Assembly: GCF_021026095.1 (NCBI RefSeq)
Contig: NZ_JAJNCU010000002.1
Coordinates: 186,001 to 250,000 of the forward strand
From: Salinicoccus halitifaciens
Lineage (GTDB): Bacteria > Bacillota > Bacilli > Staphylococcales > Salinicoccaceae
DNA: 64,000 nt
Reading direction: 5' to 3'
The notes beneath the pieces are model-generated. The model made no database searches and had not been told where the DNA came from. It saw nothing but the letters and a program-made list of their open reading frames with translations. The position numbers and the translations under genes were made by a program. This document shows positions 24,647-32,708 of the stretch, in pieces (the first letter of the stretch is position 1; each line of letters begins with the position of its first letter).

Positions 24647-26059
24647 TCAGTTTTCAGCTTTTTTCTTCTTGAACTGGTAGCGGCCGAGCAGCAGCCAGCC
24701 GAGCGTGATGATGGCGGTGATGATCAGCATCGGCACCGGCCCGATCGCCACGATGAGCGGGACGGATGCGGCTGTCACGATACCGCCGCCGACGATGAGG
24801 TCGAGGAAGAGCTGCTTATAGCTGAAGCCTTCCTTTGCAGGGGACTCGTCGTCCGGGTCCGCAAGCTTGATCATGAGCAGGCCTGCGGCACTGAGCCCCA
24901 TGCCCTGCCCGAAGTCGCCGATGGCACGCTCAAACCAGTAGTCCGGCATGATGCGCGGTGCGACGACGAGGAATGAAAAGACCGACCATCCGATACCTGC
25001 AAGACTCAGCAGGATGAAAGGAACCAGGTAGTCCCCGATGACCGCAAGTGAGAGCGTGGCGATGGCTGAAGCGATCAGCATATCGAGTGCCAGCCCCTGG
25101 ATGCGGTTGATGACGCCGCGGTCGACGACGTTGTATTTTACGAAATTGTTCAGGAACAGCTGCACAAGGACGGCACCGACCATTGCGAGCGGGAAGAGCG
25201 GCAGATGGGTGAAAATCTCAATCTGATCGATCCATAACTGTTCCTCGATCCATATCAGACCCTGCAGCAGCGCATAGCCGATCGCAATGGCGAGCGCGAT
25301 GTATCCGAAATGGACGGTGAGCGTCTCTATGAATTCAGAGCGCGTCGTCTGCCTGCCCGCCGGTTCCTCCTGCTGTTCCTCCTTCGAGAAGAGGACCTTC
25401 TTCCTGTCTTCATCTATGTCTTCAGGATTTTTGAGTATTTCAGTCTCGCCTTTACGGGCTGCCCAGTTGAGCAGTGCGACACTGAGCATCACGCCGACGA
25501 TGAGGCTGACCGTCGCAAGGCCGATGGCAAGGTCAAGCCCTTCCTCGAACCCGACTGATGCGAATGTATCGGAGAGGCCGGCGGCAGTCCCGTGTCCGCC
25601 GACGAAGCTGATCTCAAGCAGCGCACCGGCTGCCGGGTTCATGCCGAAGAAGGGTGTAAGTACAAGCAGTGCCAGCGTGATGCCGACCACATACTGGCCC
25701 CATGACAGGAAATGTGCAAAGGTGATCTGAGGACCTGCGATATCCCACGCATCCTTCAATTTAGGGAACGTCATGCCCAAAAACAGCGAGGCAAAGATGA
25801 CGTTGATCAGCATGCCGGGAAGAGTGTCCCATACGTCAATCATCACCTGGGGAAACAGACCGCCCTCATCAAAGAGATTGACGCCGAGCCGTCCGAGGAT
25901 CTCCGGGCCGAGCAGCAGACCGACGGCCCCGGCGATCAGCGAGCTTGGTACGAAATAATTCTGCAGAAACGGGGTGAACACACGGATCCATTTACCGATC
26001 AGGAGCAGTATGCCAAGGATCAGTAAACTGAACCCGACGACATCGGGTGAAAGTTCCAT
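24647..26059 (-). CDS. gltS: sodium/glutamate symporter (GltS family)
   Basis: This 470-residue polytopic carrier belongs to the ESS family. It has the N-terminal NYFVPSSLIAGAVGLLLGPEIL loop, the conserved SFVGGHGTAAGLSDTF pore loop and the C-terminal half mirror loop RAIGDFGQGMGLSAAGLLMIKLADPD. It takes up glutamate with sodium. A hydrophilic insertion of about 50 residues (RKGETEILKNPED...RQTTRSEF, roughly 205-245) makes it longer than E. coli GltS (401). Glutamate uptake also helps osmotic balance in salt-tolerant bacteria. AAGGAGAATG overlaps the region just before the start. Confidence 0.85.
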   Translation of the reverse strand: MELSPDVVGFSLLILGILLLIGKWIRVFTPFLQNYFVPSSLIAGAVGLLLGPEILGRLGVNLFDEGGLFPQVMIDVWDTLPGMLINVIFASLFLGMTFPKLKDAWDIAGPQITFAHFLSWGQYVVGITLALLVLTPFFGMNPAAGALLEISFVGGHGTAAGLSDTFASVGFEEGLDLAIGLATVSLIVGVMLSVALLNWAARKGETEILKNPEDIDEDRKKVLFSKEEQQEEPAGRQTTRSEFIETLTVHFGYIALAIAIGYALLQGLIWIEEQLWIDQIEIFTHLPLFPLAMVGAVLVQLFLNNFVKYNVVDRGVINRIQGLALDMLIASAIATLSLAVIGDYLVPFILLSLAGIGWSVFSFLVVAPRIMPDYWFERAIGDFGQGMGLSAAGLLMIKLADPDDESPAKEGFSYKQLFLDLIVGGGIVTAASVPLIVAIGPVPMLIITAIITLGWLLLGRYQFKKKKAEN

Positions 26060-26135
26060 TTACATTCTCCTTACATATAATATTGGCTGTTATTCCTCTT
26101 GCCGGATATGTAAAAATTAAACATCCTGTTCATAT

Positions 26136-26163
26136 GAAAAAGCCCCGCACAGGGTGCGGGGCT
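26136..26163 (-). terminator. terminator of the cytosine-deaminase-like gene
   Basis: AGCCCCGCAC (26141-26150) and GTGCGGGGCT (26154-26163) form a 10-bp stem; on the minus strand it is followed by TTTTT. Confidence 0.9.
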
Positions 26164-26168
26164 CTTCA

Positions 26169-27428
26169 TCAGCCTTTCAGGAATTCATTCTCGATTTCAT
26201 TCTTGCGTACTTCGCGCTTGAAGATATATTCGCCGCTGCGGACGGATGCGAGCACTTCGGCGCGTTCACGAACCGCTTCATATGCATCATGTGCATCGAG
26301 CACGATGAAGTTCGCGGGTTTTCCGGCTTCTATGCCGTAGCCGCCGTAGTCTTCATCAATCCGCATGACGGCAGCACCATTGAAGGTGATGAGATCGAGC
26401 GCCTTGTTGATTTCATCGATGTGCGTATAATGCGCGAGGTGGATGCCGTTGTCGAGTATGTTCATCATATTGCCGTTGCCGAGCGGGTACCAGTAGTCTG
26501 CGATGGAATCCTGTGCGAAAGCCACGGTATTGCCGTTTTCAAGCAGTTCCTTCACACGCGTCAGGCCCCGGCGCTTCGGATAGTTGTCGCCGCGCCCCTG
26601 CAGATGGGCGTTTTCAGTCGGACAGGAGATGAAGTTGATCTTCGATGCCTTGAAGAGTCCCATCATTTTATTCGCATAGGAATTCTCGACTGCACCGAAG
26701 GAGCATGTATGGCTCGCGGTCGTCTTTTCGCCGTACTCCTTCTCCATGACGAGTGCGTTCAGCACTTCCAAAAACCTGCTGTTCGGGTCGTCGTTTTCAT
26801 CACAGTGGATGTCGATCATCACATCATATTCCAGTGCGAGGTCGACGATGCGCCTGAGCGACTCCACCCCGTGTTCATACGAAATCTCGAAATGCGGGAT
26901 GCCGCCGACGACGTCCGCCCCCATATCGAGCGCTTTCCTCACCAGTTCTTCGCCGCCTTCATATCTGAAGAACCCTTCCTGCGGGAATGCGACGAGCTGC
27001 AGCGTCACGCTGTCCTTCAATTCCTCACGCAATTTGAGGAGTGCCTTCATGCCGGTCAGTTCCGGATCCGTCACATCGACATGTGTGCGGATATACTGGA
27101 CCCCGTGGCTCACTTCCTTGCGGATGCCCTCGAGTGCCCGCTCACGCACCTTTTCCTCGGTCAGCGTCTTTTTATTGTCGCTCCAGCGCTGGATGCCTTC
27201 GAAAAGTGTGCCTGAGACGTTGGCATTCCCTTCGCCGAGGCCGGAGAAGATGTAATCGAGATGCAGGTGCGGATCGACATACGGCGGGAGGACGAGCTTC
27301 CCTTCAAGGTCGATCACTTCATCGGCATCACCGAGGTCCGTGCCGACGGCTGAAAACTTCCCGTCCTCAACCAGAATCTCCGTTGACCCGGTGTCACCGT
27401 ATATGTTCGCGTTAATGAACTTCTTCAT
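26169..27428 (-). CDS. cytosine deaminase-like amidohydrolase
   Basis: The 419-residue amidohydrolase-superfamily TIM barrel is close to E. coli CodA. Metal ligands are H54 and H56 (DPHLHLD), H208 with E211 (HCDEND), H240 (SHTCSF) and D307 (AQDSIADYWYPLG). The HLQGRGDNYPKRRGLTRVKELLE block is nearly the CodA sequence. It probably deaminates cytosine or a related heterocycle. The last motif reads AQDS where CodA has GHDD, so substrate choice may differ. The start is the ATG at 27428 after AAAAGGAG; the open frame runs further upstream to 27716 without a ribosome site. No cytosine permease gene is adjacent. Confidence 0.82.
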   Translation of the reverse strand: MKKFINANIYGDTGSTEILVEDGKFSAVGTDLGDADEVIDLEGKLVLPPYVDPHLHLDYIFSGLGEGNANVSGTLFEGIQRWSDNKKTLTEEKVRERALEGIRKEVSHGVQYIRTHVDVTDPELTGMKALLKLREELKDSVTLQLVAFPQEGFFRYEGGEELVRKALDMGADVVGGIPHFEISYEHGVESLRRIVDLALEYDVMIDIHCDENDDPNSRFLEVLNALVMEKEYGEKTTASHTCSFGAVENSYANKMMGLFKASKINFISCPTENAHLQGRGDNYPKRRGLTRVKELLENGNTVAFAQDSIADYWYPLGNGNMMNILDNGIHLAHYTHIDEINKALDLITFNGAAVMRIDEDYGGYGIEAGKPANFIVLDAHDAYEAVRERAEVLASVRSGEYIFKREVRKNEIENEFLKG

Positions 27429-27570
27429 ACAATAAACTCCTTTTAAATCATTAGTGATATCCATGCCCATTATATCAAAATGCATTTTGAAAGGGTCACA
27501 ATACCAATCTCCAGGTGTAGACATGCCCTTAAAGGGATATAATATAGTAAACATAAGGGGGCGGTGCATC

Positions 27571-27954
27571 ATGCGGTTATTCTTTTTATTCATGTGCTTC
27601 ACGATCGAGCTCACCGGCTGTACGGCAGTGGGGGATTCCGAAGTCGAGGCGGTGGATGTGGACGCGCTCGACAGCGACATGCAGGAATATGTGCAGAATG
27701 AGGACATCATCAACATTATGCATATCAGGGCAGAGGACGGGGAGGGCGATTACCTCGCCTTCTACGCACCGGGCGCCACACGTCTGACGGTGGAGGAAGC
27801 GGAAGAGGGCATCCTTGATATCAGGATGGAGAAACCGGATGATGCGGAAGCCGAAATCCTCCACGTCTACAAACTGGAGATCGGCACCGAAGTCGAGACG
27901 CTCAGGTATTACATCAATGGTACGGAGACCCACGTGGAAGTATTGCCCAAGTGA
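27571..27954 (+). CDS. small lipoprotein of unknown function
   Basis: The 127-residue product has a signal peptide ending in the lipobox LTGC (Cys16 becomes the lipidated N-terminus). A compact acidic domain with several beta-strands follows (YLAFYAPGATRLTVEEAEEGILDIRM, HVYKLEIGTEVETLRYYINGT). I do not recognise the family. Start: the ATG at 27571 after AGGGGGCGG; earlier in-frame codons lack ribosome sites. The next gene is 29 bp downstream, so the two may form an operon of envelope proteins. Confidence 0.65.
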   Translation: MRLFFLFMCFTIELTGCTAVGDSEVEAVDVDALDSDMQEYVQNEDIINIMHIRAEDGEGDYLAFYAPGATRLTVEEAEEGILDIRMEKPDDAEAEILHVYKLEIGTEVETLRYYINGTETHVEVLPK

Positions 27955-27983
27955 TGAAATGATCTCGGAAGGCGGGGGATGCC

Positions 27984-28673
27984 ATGGCGGATTACGGGGA
28001 ATACATCGGCATATTCAGCATCGATCATCTGATCTATATTTTCGGACTGATTGTTGTTGCGGCGGCTTTTTTCTCGAATACCTCACGGGTCAAGGACCGG
28101 AGGCGGACGATCACTGTGGTGATCCTCATCGTCATCCTGCTGCAGCAGCTCCTGTTGTACGGATCCTACTATTTCATAGTGGGTGATGAGACAGGCTTTG
28201 ATGCGTCCGTTTCACTGCCGCTCCATATCAGCCGCATCAATTCACTGCTCGGCATACTTTATCTGCTGACCCGGAATGCTGCGGTCTTCAGGGTGCTCGC
28301 ATTATTTGCACTGTTCGCGTGGCTCAGCTTCCTGTACCCGAGCCAGGTGTACGGCGTGACCCATCCCATCGGCATCAGCTTCTTCATAAACCACGTCGTG
28401 ACTTTACTGCTGCCGTTCTACGGGATGGTCGCCTATGGGAAGGAAATAAAAACCGGTGACAGCCTGAAGGTCCTCCCGTGGTTTGTGGTCTACCTCGCTG
28501 TTGCATATGTGACAAATATGCTGACGGGCGGCAACTATTTTTATCTCCAGGACAGGCCGGTGTTCGAGGGGATTTCCGATGCCGCCTATATCGCCGCCTC
28601 CATATTGTTCGCCTACGTGCTGTTCAAGGCGGGCGAGCTGATGTACAGGAAAGTGCGCCCGCTGCTTGATTGA
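27984..28673 (+). CDS. YwaF/TIGR02206-type membrane protein
   Basis: This 229-residue integral membrane protein has six to seven hydrophobic helices. The family signatures are visible: LPLHISRINSLLGILYLLTRN, the HPIGISFFINHVVTLLLPFYG pair of helices, and the C-terminal TGGNYFYLQDRPVFEGI loop. Members occur widely in Bacillota, and their transport or enzymatic role is unknown. GGCGGGGG lies 9 bp before the ATG. It follows the small lipoprotein gene closely and ends in a shared bidirectional terminator. Confidence 0.78.
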   Translation: MADYGEYIGIFSIDHLIYIFGLIVVAAAFFSNTSRVKDRRRTITVVILIVILLQQLLLYGSYYFIVGDETGFDASVSLPLHISRINSLLGILYLLTRNAAVFRVLALFALFAWLSFLYPSQVYGVTHPIGISFFINHVVTLLLPFYGMVAYGKEIKTGDSLKVLPWFVVYLAVAYVTNMLTGGNYFYLQDRPVFEGISDAAYIAASILFAYVLFKAGELMYRKVRPLLD

Positions 28674-28677
28674 CGGA

Positions 28678-28712
28678 AAAAGCTGACCCCGGCACTGCCG
28701 GGGTCAGCTTTT
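28678..28712. terminator. bidirectional terminator between the YwaF-like gene and glpQ
   Basis: A perfect 16-bp stem (28678-28693 with 28697-28712, arms AAAAGCTGACCCCGGC) with a 3-nt loop has A and T runs as part of the arms. Confidence 0.92.
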
Positions 28713-28724
28713 CATGTCTAGTTG

Positions 28725-29573
28725 TTATTGCGGTTGTCCTGTATGGCTGATCAGATCCGGGAAGTCGGAAATGATGCCGTCGACGCCATTATCGATCAGT
28801 TCGTTGACACGTGTCTGGTCATTGATGGTGTAGGGTGCGATCTTCAGGCCATGTGCTTGGACGCGCTCAACCAGCTCTGCGTCCACCATCCTGTGATTCG
28901 GGTTGAAGTAATCGGCGTAAGTCGCAAACTGTGCCAGTGCTTCATCTGAAATGCCGTCTGCCAGGTTGCCGACGAGGACACCCGTCGGAATGTTCGGGAG
29001 CAGTGAGTTGAAGTATGCAACCGAGCCATGGTCGAAGGACTGGACGATGATCTTGCCGTTGTTCGGTTTGTCCATATTCCTTTCCGCGAGTGCTGCAGCA
29101 ACAGCGTCCTCAATGCCAGGGTGGGCGGAAGGGTCTTTTATTTCAATCAGGATGCCGATTTTGCCGCGGTAGGCATCCAGGATTTCTTCCAGTGTAGGGA
29201 TCTGCTCGCCTGCGAATTCAGGGCCGAACCAGCTGCCCGCATCAAGCTGCTTCAGTTCTTCCAAAGTGAAGTCACTCACCCTGCCTGAACCGTTAGTCGT
29301 CCGGTCGACCATCAGGTCGTGGATGGCGACGACTTCACCGTCCGCACTCATATGGACATCAATCTCGATGAAATCCGCTTTCATTTCAAACGCCCTGTCG
29401 AATGCCGCCATCGTGTTCTCCGGCGCATAGCCCGAAGCACCCCTGTGGGCGACGTTCAATGTGTGGTCGGCAGCATTGGCCGACGCCTTTTTACCATCCA
29501 TCAATCCTGCTGCACTGATCAAAAGCAGTGCAGCTATCAAAACTTTCAAGAAATTGCCTGCAGAAATGTTCAA
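28725..29573 (-). CDS. glpQ: secreted glycerophosphodiester phosphodiesterase
   Basis: GlpQ releases glycerol 3-phosphate from deacylated phospholipids outside the membrane. The 282-residue precursor has a signal peptide (hydrophobic 9-23, cleavage probably after ASA at 30-32). It then has the catalytic HR in AHRGASGYAPENT (H43, R44), the calcium ligands in EIDVH (E70, D72) and H85 in AIHD. A conserved EIK motif (IEIKDP) follows. The start codon is TTG, supported by AGGAGGA 7 bp upstream. The product lacks the extra C-terminal membrane part of GdpD, so it is soluble and extracellular. Confidence 0.9.
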   Translation of the reverse strand: MNISAGNFLKVLIAALLLISAAGLMDGKKASANAADHTLNVAHRGASGYAPENTMAAFDRAFEMKADFIEIDVHMSADGEVVAIHDLMVDRTTNGSGRVSDFTLEELKQLDAGSWFGPEFAGEQIPTLEEILDAYRGKIGILIEIKDPSAHPGIEDAVAAALAERNMDKPNNGKIIVQSFDHGSVAYFNSLLPNIPTGVLVGNLADGISDEALAQFATYADYFNPNHRMVDAELVERVQAHGLKIAPYTINDQTRVNELIDNGVDGIISDFPDLISHTGQPQ

Positions 29574-29684
29574 AGATGTTTCCTCCTCTTAAAATGTCTT
29601 ACCTGGATAGTGTAGGGGAGGAATATTCATGGCGGATGAAGTTCCTGTTAACGTGCAGTAAACTTTCAATCCCATTGTAAAGAT

Positions 29685-30097
29685 CCGGAAAACTGACAGA
29701 GCCTCGCCCGCCTTGATGGCCATCCGGATTTCTTTGAGCAAACCAGCCAGAACCTTGTTGGTTGGCTCTCCATCCGGAAATCCTCCTGAAAACCAGACAG
29801 AGTGTCTCTGGCAGACACCTCCGTCCGGATCTCTTTAAGAAAACCAGACAGAACCCCGTTGGTTGGCGCCTCCGTCCGGATTTCTTTGAGAAAACCAGAC
29901 AGAGGCCCGCTGGCCAACGCCTCCGTCCGGAAATCCGCCCGAAAACCAGACAGAGGCCCGCTGGCCAACGCCTCCATCCGGAAAAACTCCCGGAAACCAG
30001 ACAGAGACCCACTGGCCCACGTCTCCGTCCGGAAATTCTCCCGGAAACCGGACAGAAGCCCGCTGGCCCACGTCTCCATCCGCCGGACCGGGGCGAG
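29685..30097. repeat. tandem array of about eight 51-bp hairpin units (TCCGG family, array E)
   Basis: Units begin ATCCGGA or GTCCGGA at 29722, 29772, 29823, 29874, 29925, 29976, 30027 and 30078 (steps 50, then 51), with a degenerate piece upstream near 29683. Arms are CCGTCCGG on the left and CCAGACAG on the right; on the minus-strand RNA they pair fully if G-U pairs are allowed. A second short hairpin sits in the linker (GGCCCGCTGGCC, or TGTCT-ctggc-AGACA at 29803). The array ends five bases before the LysR stop codon. It fills the 530-bp space between the two minus-strand genes, and I see no gene in it. Confidence 0.95.
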
Positions 30098-30102
30098 CCT
30101 GC

Positions 30103-30963
30103 CTAACCGAGCAGGTAGCCGTGCGTCATTTTGATGCAGTCTTCCATGACGGGGGAGAAATGCCTGTCCTTCATGAAGGAGAGGTACAAATCGGGGCTCT
30201 TCAAATCGTGCTGGAGGTTGATGCTCTTAACATCGTCGTCGGTGTAGTGCTTGGCGTAGAATTCCGGTATGACGGCAAACCCGAGGCCTTTTTTGACGAG
30301 CCGCACCGCGGTGCCGATCGTGTCCACGCGGATGATGTTCCTGAACTGCAGGTTATTCTCCTGGAGGAATTTATTGAGCACGGTGGAGTTTTCGATGAAA
30401 ATCAAAGTGTGTGCCGTCAAATCCTCAAGCTTCACGACCTGAAGCGGAAAATCCTTATGGACGAGCACCGAGTAGACATTCTGTCCGAGGTGGATCGACT
30501 CCATGCCGTCTTCCAGGTAATTCAGGGTGGTGAGGCCGAAGTGCAGCTGGTGCGTCTTGACCTGTTTGATGATGTGCGTCGTCGTGCCTTCCGTCAGCTG
30601 GATGTCGAGGTCGTTATATTTATCAAGGTAGATCTCAAACAGCTCCGGCGTCACCATCCTGAAAGTCTCGGTGATGCCGACCTTCAACTTGCCGCTCCCT
30701 TTCTTCCTTATATACTGCACTTCATCTTCCATGTTGCCGTACATCGACAGCACGAGCTTCACATGCTGGTAAAACTCGGCGCCGGCATCGGTGAGCTTGA
30801 ACATGCCGTCGTTCCGTTCGAGCAGCCGGAAACCGAGCTCCTCTTCAAGCTTGCCGAGAGACATGCTCAGGGAAGGCTGGGAAATAAAGAGCGCGTTGGC
30901 CGCCCAGCTGATCTTCCCGTGCCTCACGATCGCATCAAAGTATCGCAACTGCTTGATGTCCAT
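30103..30963 (-). CDS. LysR family transcriptional regulator
   Basis: The 286-residue regulator has the N-terminal winged helix-turn-helix (QLRYFDAIVRHGKISWAANALFISQPSLSMSLGKLEEELGFRLLER, residues 5-49) and a periplasmic-binding-like effector domain (about 90-286). It is divergent from the NorB-like exporter gene with a 117-bp intergenic region containing a LysR-type dyad. This arrangement usually means the regulator controls both genes. AGAAGGAGAAG precedes the ATG. The effector is unknown. Confidence 0.88.
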   Translation of the reverse strand: MDIKQLRYFDAIVRHGKISWAANALFISQPSLSMSLGKLEEELGFRLLERNDGMFKLTDAGAEFYQHVKLVLSMYGNMEDEVQYIRKKGSGKLKVGITETFRMVTPELFEIYLDKYNDLDIQLTEGTTTHIIKQVKTHQLHFGLTTLNYLEDGMESIHLGQNVYSVLVHKDFPLQVVKLEDLTAHTLIFIENSTVLNKFLQENNLQFRNIIRVDTIGTAVRLVKKGLGFAVIPEFYAKHYTDDDVKSINLQHDLKSPDLYLSFMKDRHFSPVMEDCIKMTHGYLLG

Positions 30964-30993
30964 GGTTTTCTTCTCCTTCTATAAATAAAACCT

Positions 30994-31019
30994 ATAGTTA
31001 TATAGTTTTTATATACTAT
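30994..31019. promoter_or_regulatory. LysR-type operator between the divergent regulator and exporter
   Basis: ATAGT and ACTAT flank TATATA-GTTTT-TATATA (30999-31015), giving a near-perfect dyad with one extra T. It holds T-N11-A matches typical of LysR boxes. Confidence 0.55.
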
Positions 31020-31080
31020 TCAAATAAAATTATAGCATGTATGATGACATTACGTTAATAATCTCACAAATTAAGTTAGG

Positions 31081-32499
31081 ATGAAATTCATGAAAGCGTC
31101 TTCTGGAAAAAGCAATCTTTACATAGTGGGTATCGTGCTGGCCGTGCTGACATTCTGGCTGTTCGCGAACTCCATGATCAACATCATTCCCGCGATGAGT
31201 GCGGATATGGACATCTCACTCGGTGCGTTGAATATCGCAACAAGCCTGACCGCATTATTCTCAGGGCTGTTCATCGTCGTGGCGGGCGGCCTTTCCGACC
31301 GTTCGGGCCGTAAGAAAATGACCTACATCGGACTGATACTGAGCATAGCGGGGAGCCTGCTCGTGCTGCTTGCACAGGGGCCATTCTTCCTGATCACCGG
31401 CCGCGCGCTCCAGGGTATTTCAGCGGCGTTCATCATGCCGGCAACAATCTCCCTGATCAAGACGGCATTCGATGAAAAGGACCGTCAGCGGGCACTCAGC
31501 TACTGGTCGTTCGGTTCATGGGGCGGCGCGGGTGTCGCAACGCTTGCCGGCGGGCTGATCGCAACCTACATGGGCTGGAGATGGATATTCGTCATTTCCA
31601 TCATCGTCGCACTGATCTCCATGTGGATTTTAAGGGACATCAAGGAAAGCAAGGCGAATGACCACAATAAAGCCCCGTTCGACTATGGTGGATTTGTTTT
31701 ATTCGTGCTGGTGCTCCTCGGCGTGAACATCATCGTCACCCAGGGCCAGGAACTTGGCTGGACAAGCCCGCTCATGATCGTGCTGATGGCAGGCACTCTG
31801 CTGCTGCTTGCTGTGTTCTTTGAATATGAAAAGCGGCGGAAGCATCAGTTCATCGACTTCAACCTGTTCAAGATCAAACCGTATACAGGTGCGGTCGTCT
31901 CGAACTTCCTGCAGAACGGGATCGTCGCATCGATCGTCGTCGCGAACATCTACGTGCAGGTCGCAAGGGGCTTCACTTCATTTGAAGCGGGACTGCTGAC
32001 CATCGGGCATATCGTGACGCTGCTTGTGATGATCCGTGTCGGGGAGCGCATGCTGCAGACGATGGGCGCGAGGAAACCGATGCTCTGGTCGATACTGATC
32101 GCATCCCTCGGGATGAGCATGGCGGCCATGACTTTCCTGCCGGACTTTGCATACATCATCGTCGTATTCATCGGCTTCCTGATCGCAGGCGTGGGTGTCG
32201 GCATGTATGCCACACCTTCAATGGACACATCACTCGTCCACATCAACAATGACCAGGTGGGCATCGCCTCAGGCATCTACAAGATGGCGAGTTCACTCGG
32301 CAACTCATTCGGAATCGCGATTTCAACCGCCGTGTACGGTACGGTGCAGATGATGACGGACAACATCCATGTCGCAGGCGCAATGGGGATACTCACCGCG
32401 TTCGTCTTCGGTGTCATCTCCTTCTGGGTCGTCGCGAAGACGATCTCACCGGAAGAGGGGCTCGCTTCGGAACCATTGGACATGGTCGGCAAAGCTTAA
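31081..32499 (+). CDS. MFS multidrug efflux transporter, NorB-like (second paralogue)
   Basis: This exporter of 472 residues and 14 predicted helices is even closer to staphylococcal NorB than the gene at 13539. It has GIVLAVLTFWLFANSMINIIPAM, GGLSDRSGRKKMTYIGLILSIAGSLL, GRALQGISAAFIMPATISLIKTAF, DRQRALSYWSFGSWGGAGVATL and GMYATPSMDTSLVHINNDQVGIASGIYKMASSLG. The ATG at 31081 follows GTTAGG; an ATG three codons on is an alternative. The divergent LysR gene suggests inducible expression. It ends in an intrinsic terminator. Confidence 0.88.
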   Translation: MKFMKASSGKSNLYIVGIVLAVLTFWLFANSMINIIPAMSADMDISLGALNIATSLTALFSGLFIVVAGGLSDRSGRKKMTYIGLILSIAGSLLVLLAQGPFFLITGRALQGISAAFIMPATISLIKTAFDEKDRQRALSYWSFGSWGGAGVATLAGGLIATYMGWRWIFVISIIVALISMWILRDIKESKANDHNKAPFDYGGFVLFVLVLLGVNIIVTQGQELGWTSPLMIVLMAGTLLLLAVFFEYEKRRKHQFIDFNLFKIKPYTGAVVSNFLQNGIVASIVVANIYVQVARGFTSFEAGLLTIGHIVTLLVMIRVGERMLQTMGARKPMLWSILIASLGMSMAAMTFLPDFAYIIVVFIGFLIAGVGVGMYATPSMDTSLVHINNDQVGIASGIYKMASSLGNSFGIAISTAVYGTVQMMTDNIHVAGAMGILTAFVFGVISFWVVAKTISPEEGLASEPLDMVGKA

Positions 32500-32514
32500 T
32501 ATCAATTTTCAAAG

Positions 32515-32544
32515 ACTGCAGGGCTCACGTCCTGCGGTTTTTTT
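32515..32544 (+). terminator. terminator of the second NorB-like gene
   Basis: ACTGCAGG (32515-32522) pairs with CCTGCGGT (32531-32538, one G-T pair) and is followed by a T run. Confidence 0.8.
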
Positions 32545-32708
32545 ATTCCATCACTGAACTTTGATAATATTTAAATTAAAACAAATTATTAGAAAATTAT
32601 ATTGGTTAAGAAGGGCGTTTATGGTAAAGTTTATATAAGATATGCAGTGGCCTACATATTTATGTGAAAGCTGATGTATATTCACAAAAGTGTATAGGGG
32701 GAAAAAGA

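Noticed and set aside
26154-27215. Long plus-strand frame opposite the cytosine-deaminase-like gene
   Set aside because: The minus strand carries the complete amidohydrolase motif set; the plus frame is its shadow and has no ribosome site.
27429-27716. N-terminal extension of the cytosine-deaminase-like protein
   Set aside because: The open frame continues upstream, but the ribosome site AAAAGGAG and the family start fit the ATG at 27428. The extension also lies opposite the lipoprotein gene.
29666-30134. Repeat-rich proteins in array E on both strands
   Set aside because: The 51-bp unit is divisible by three, so any stop-free frame stays open through the array. Several frames on both strands are open at once and none has a ribosome site.
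30121-30984. Long plus-strand frame opposite the LysR gene
   Set aside because: Shadow of a clear LysR-family regulator; composition and lack of a start signal argue against coding.
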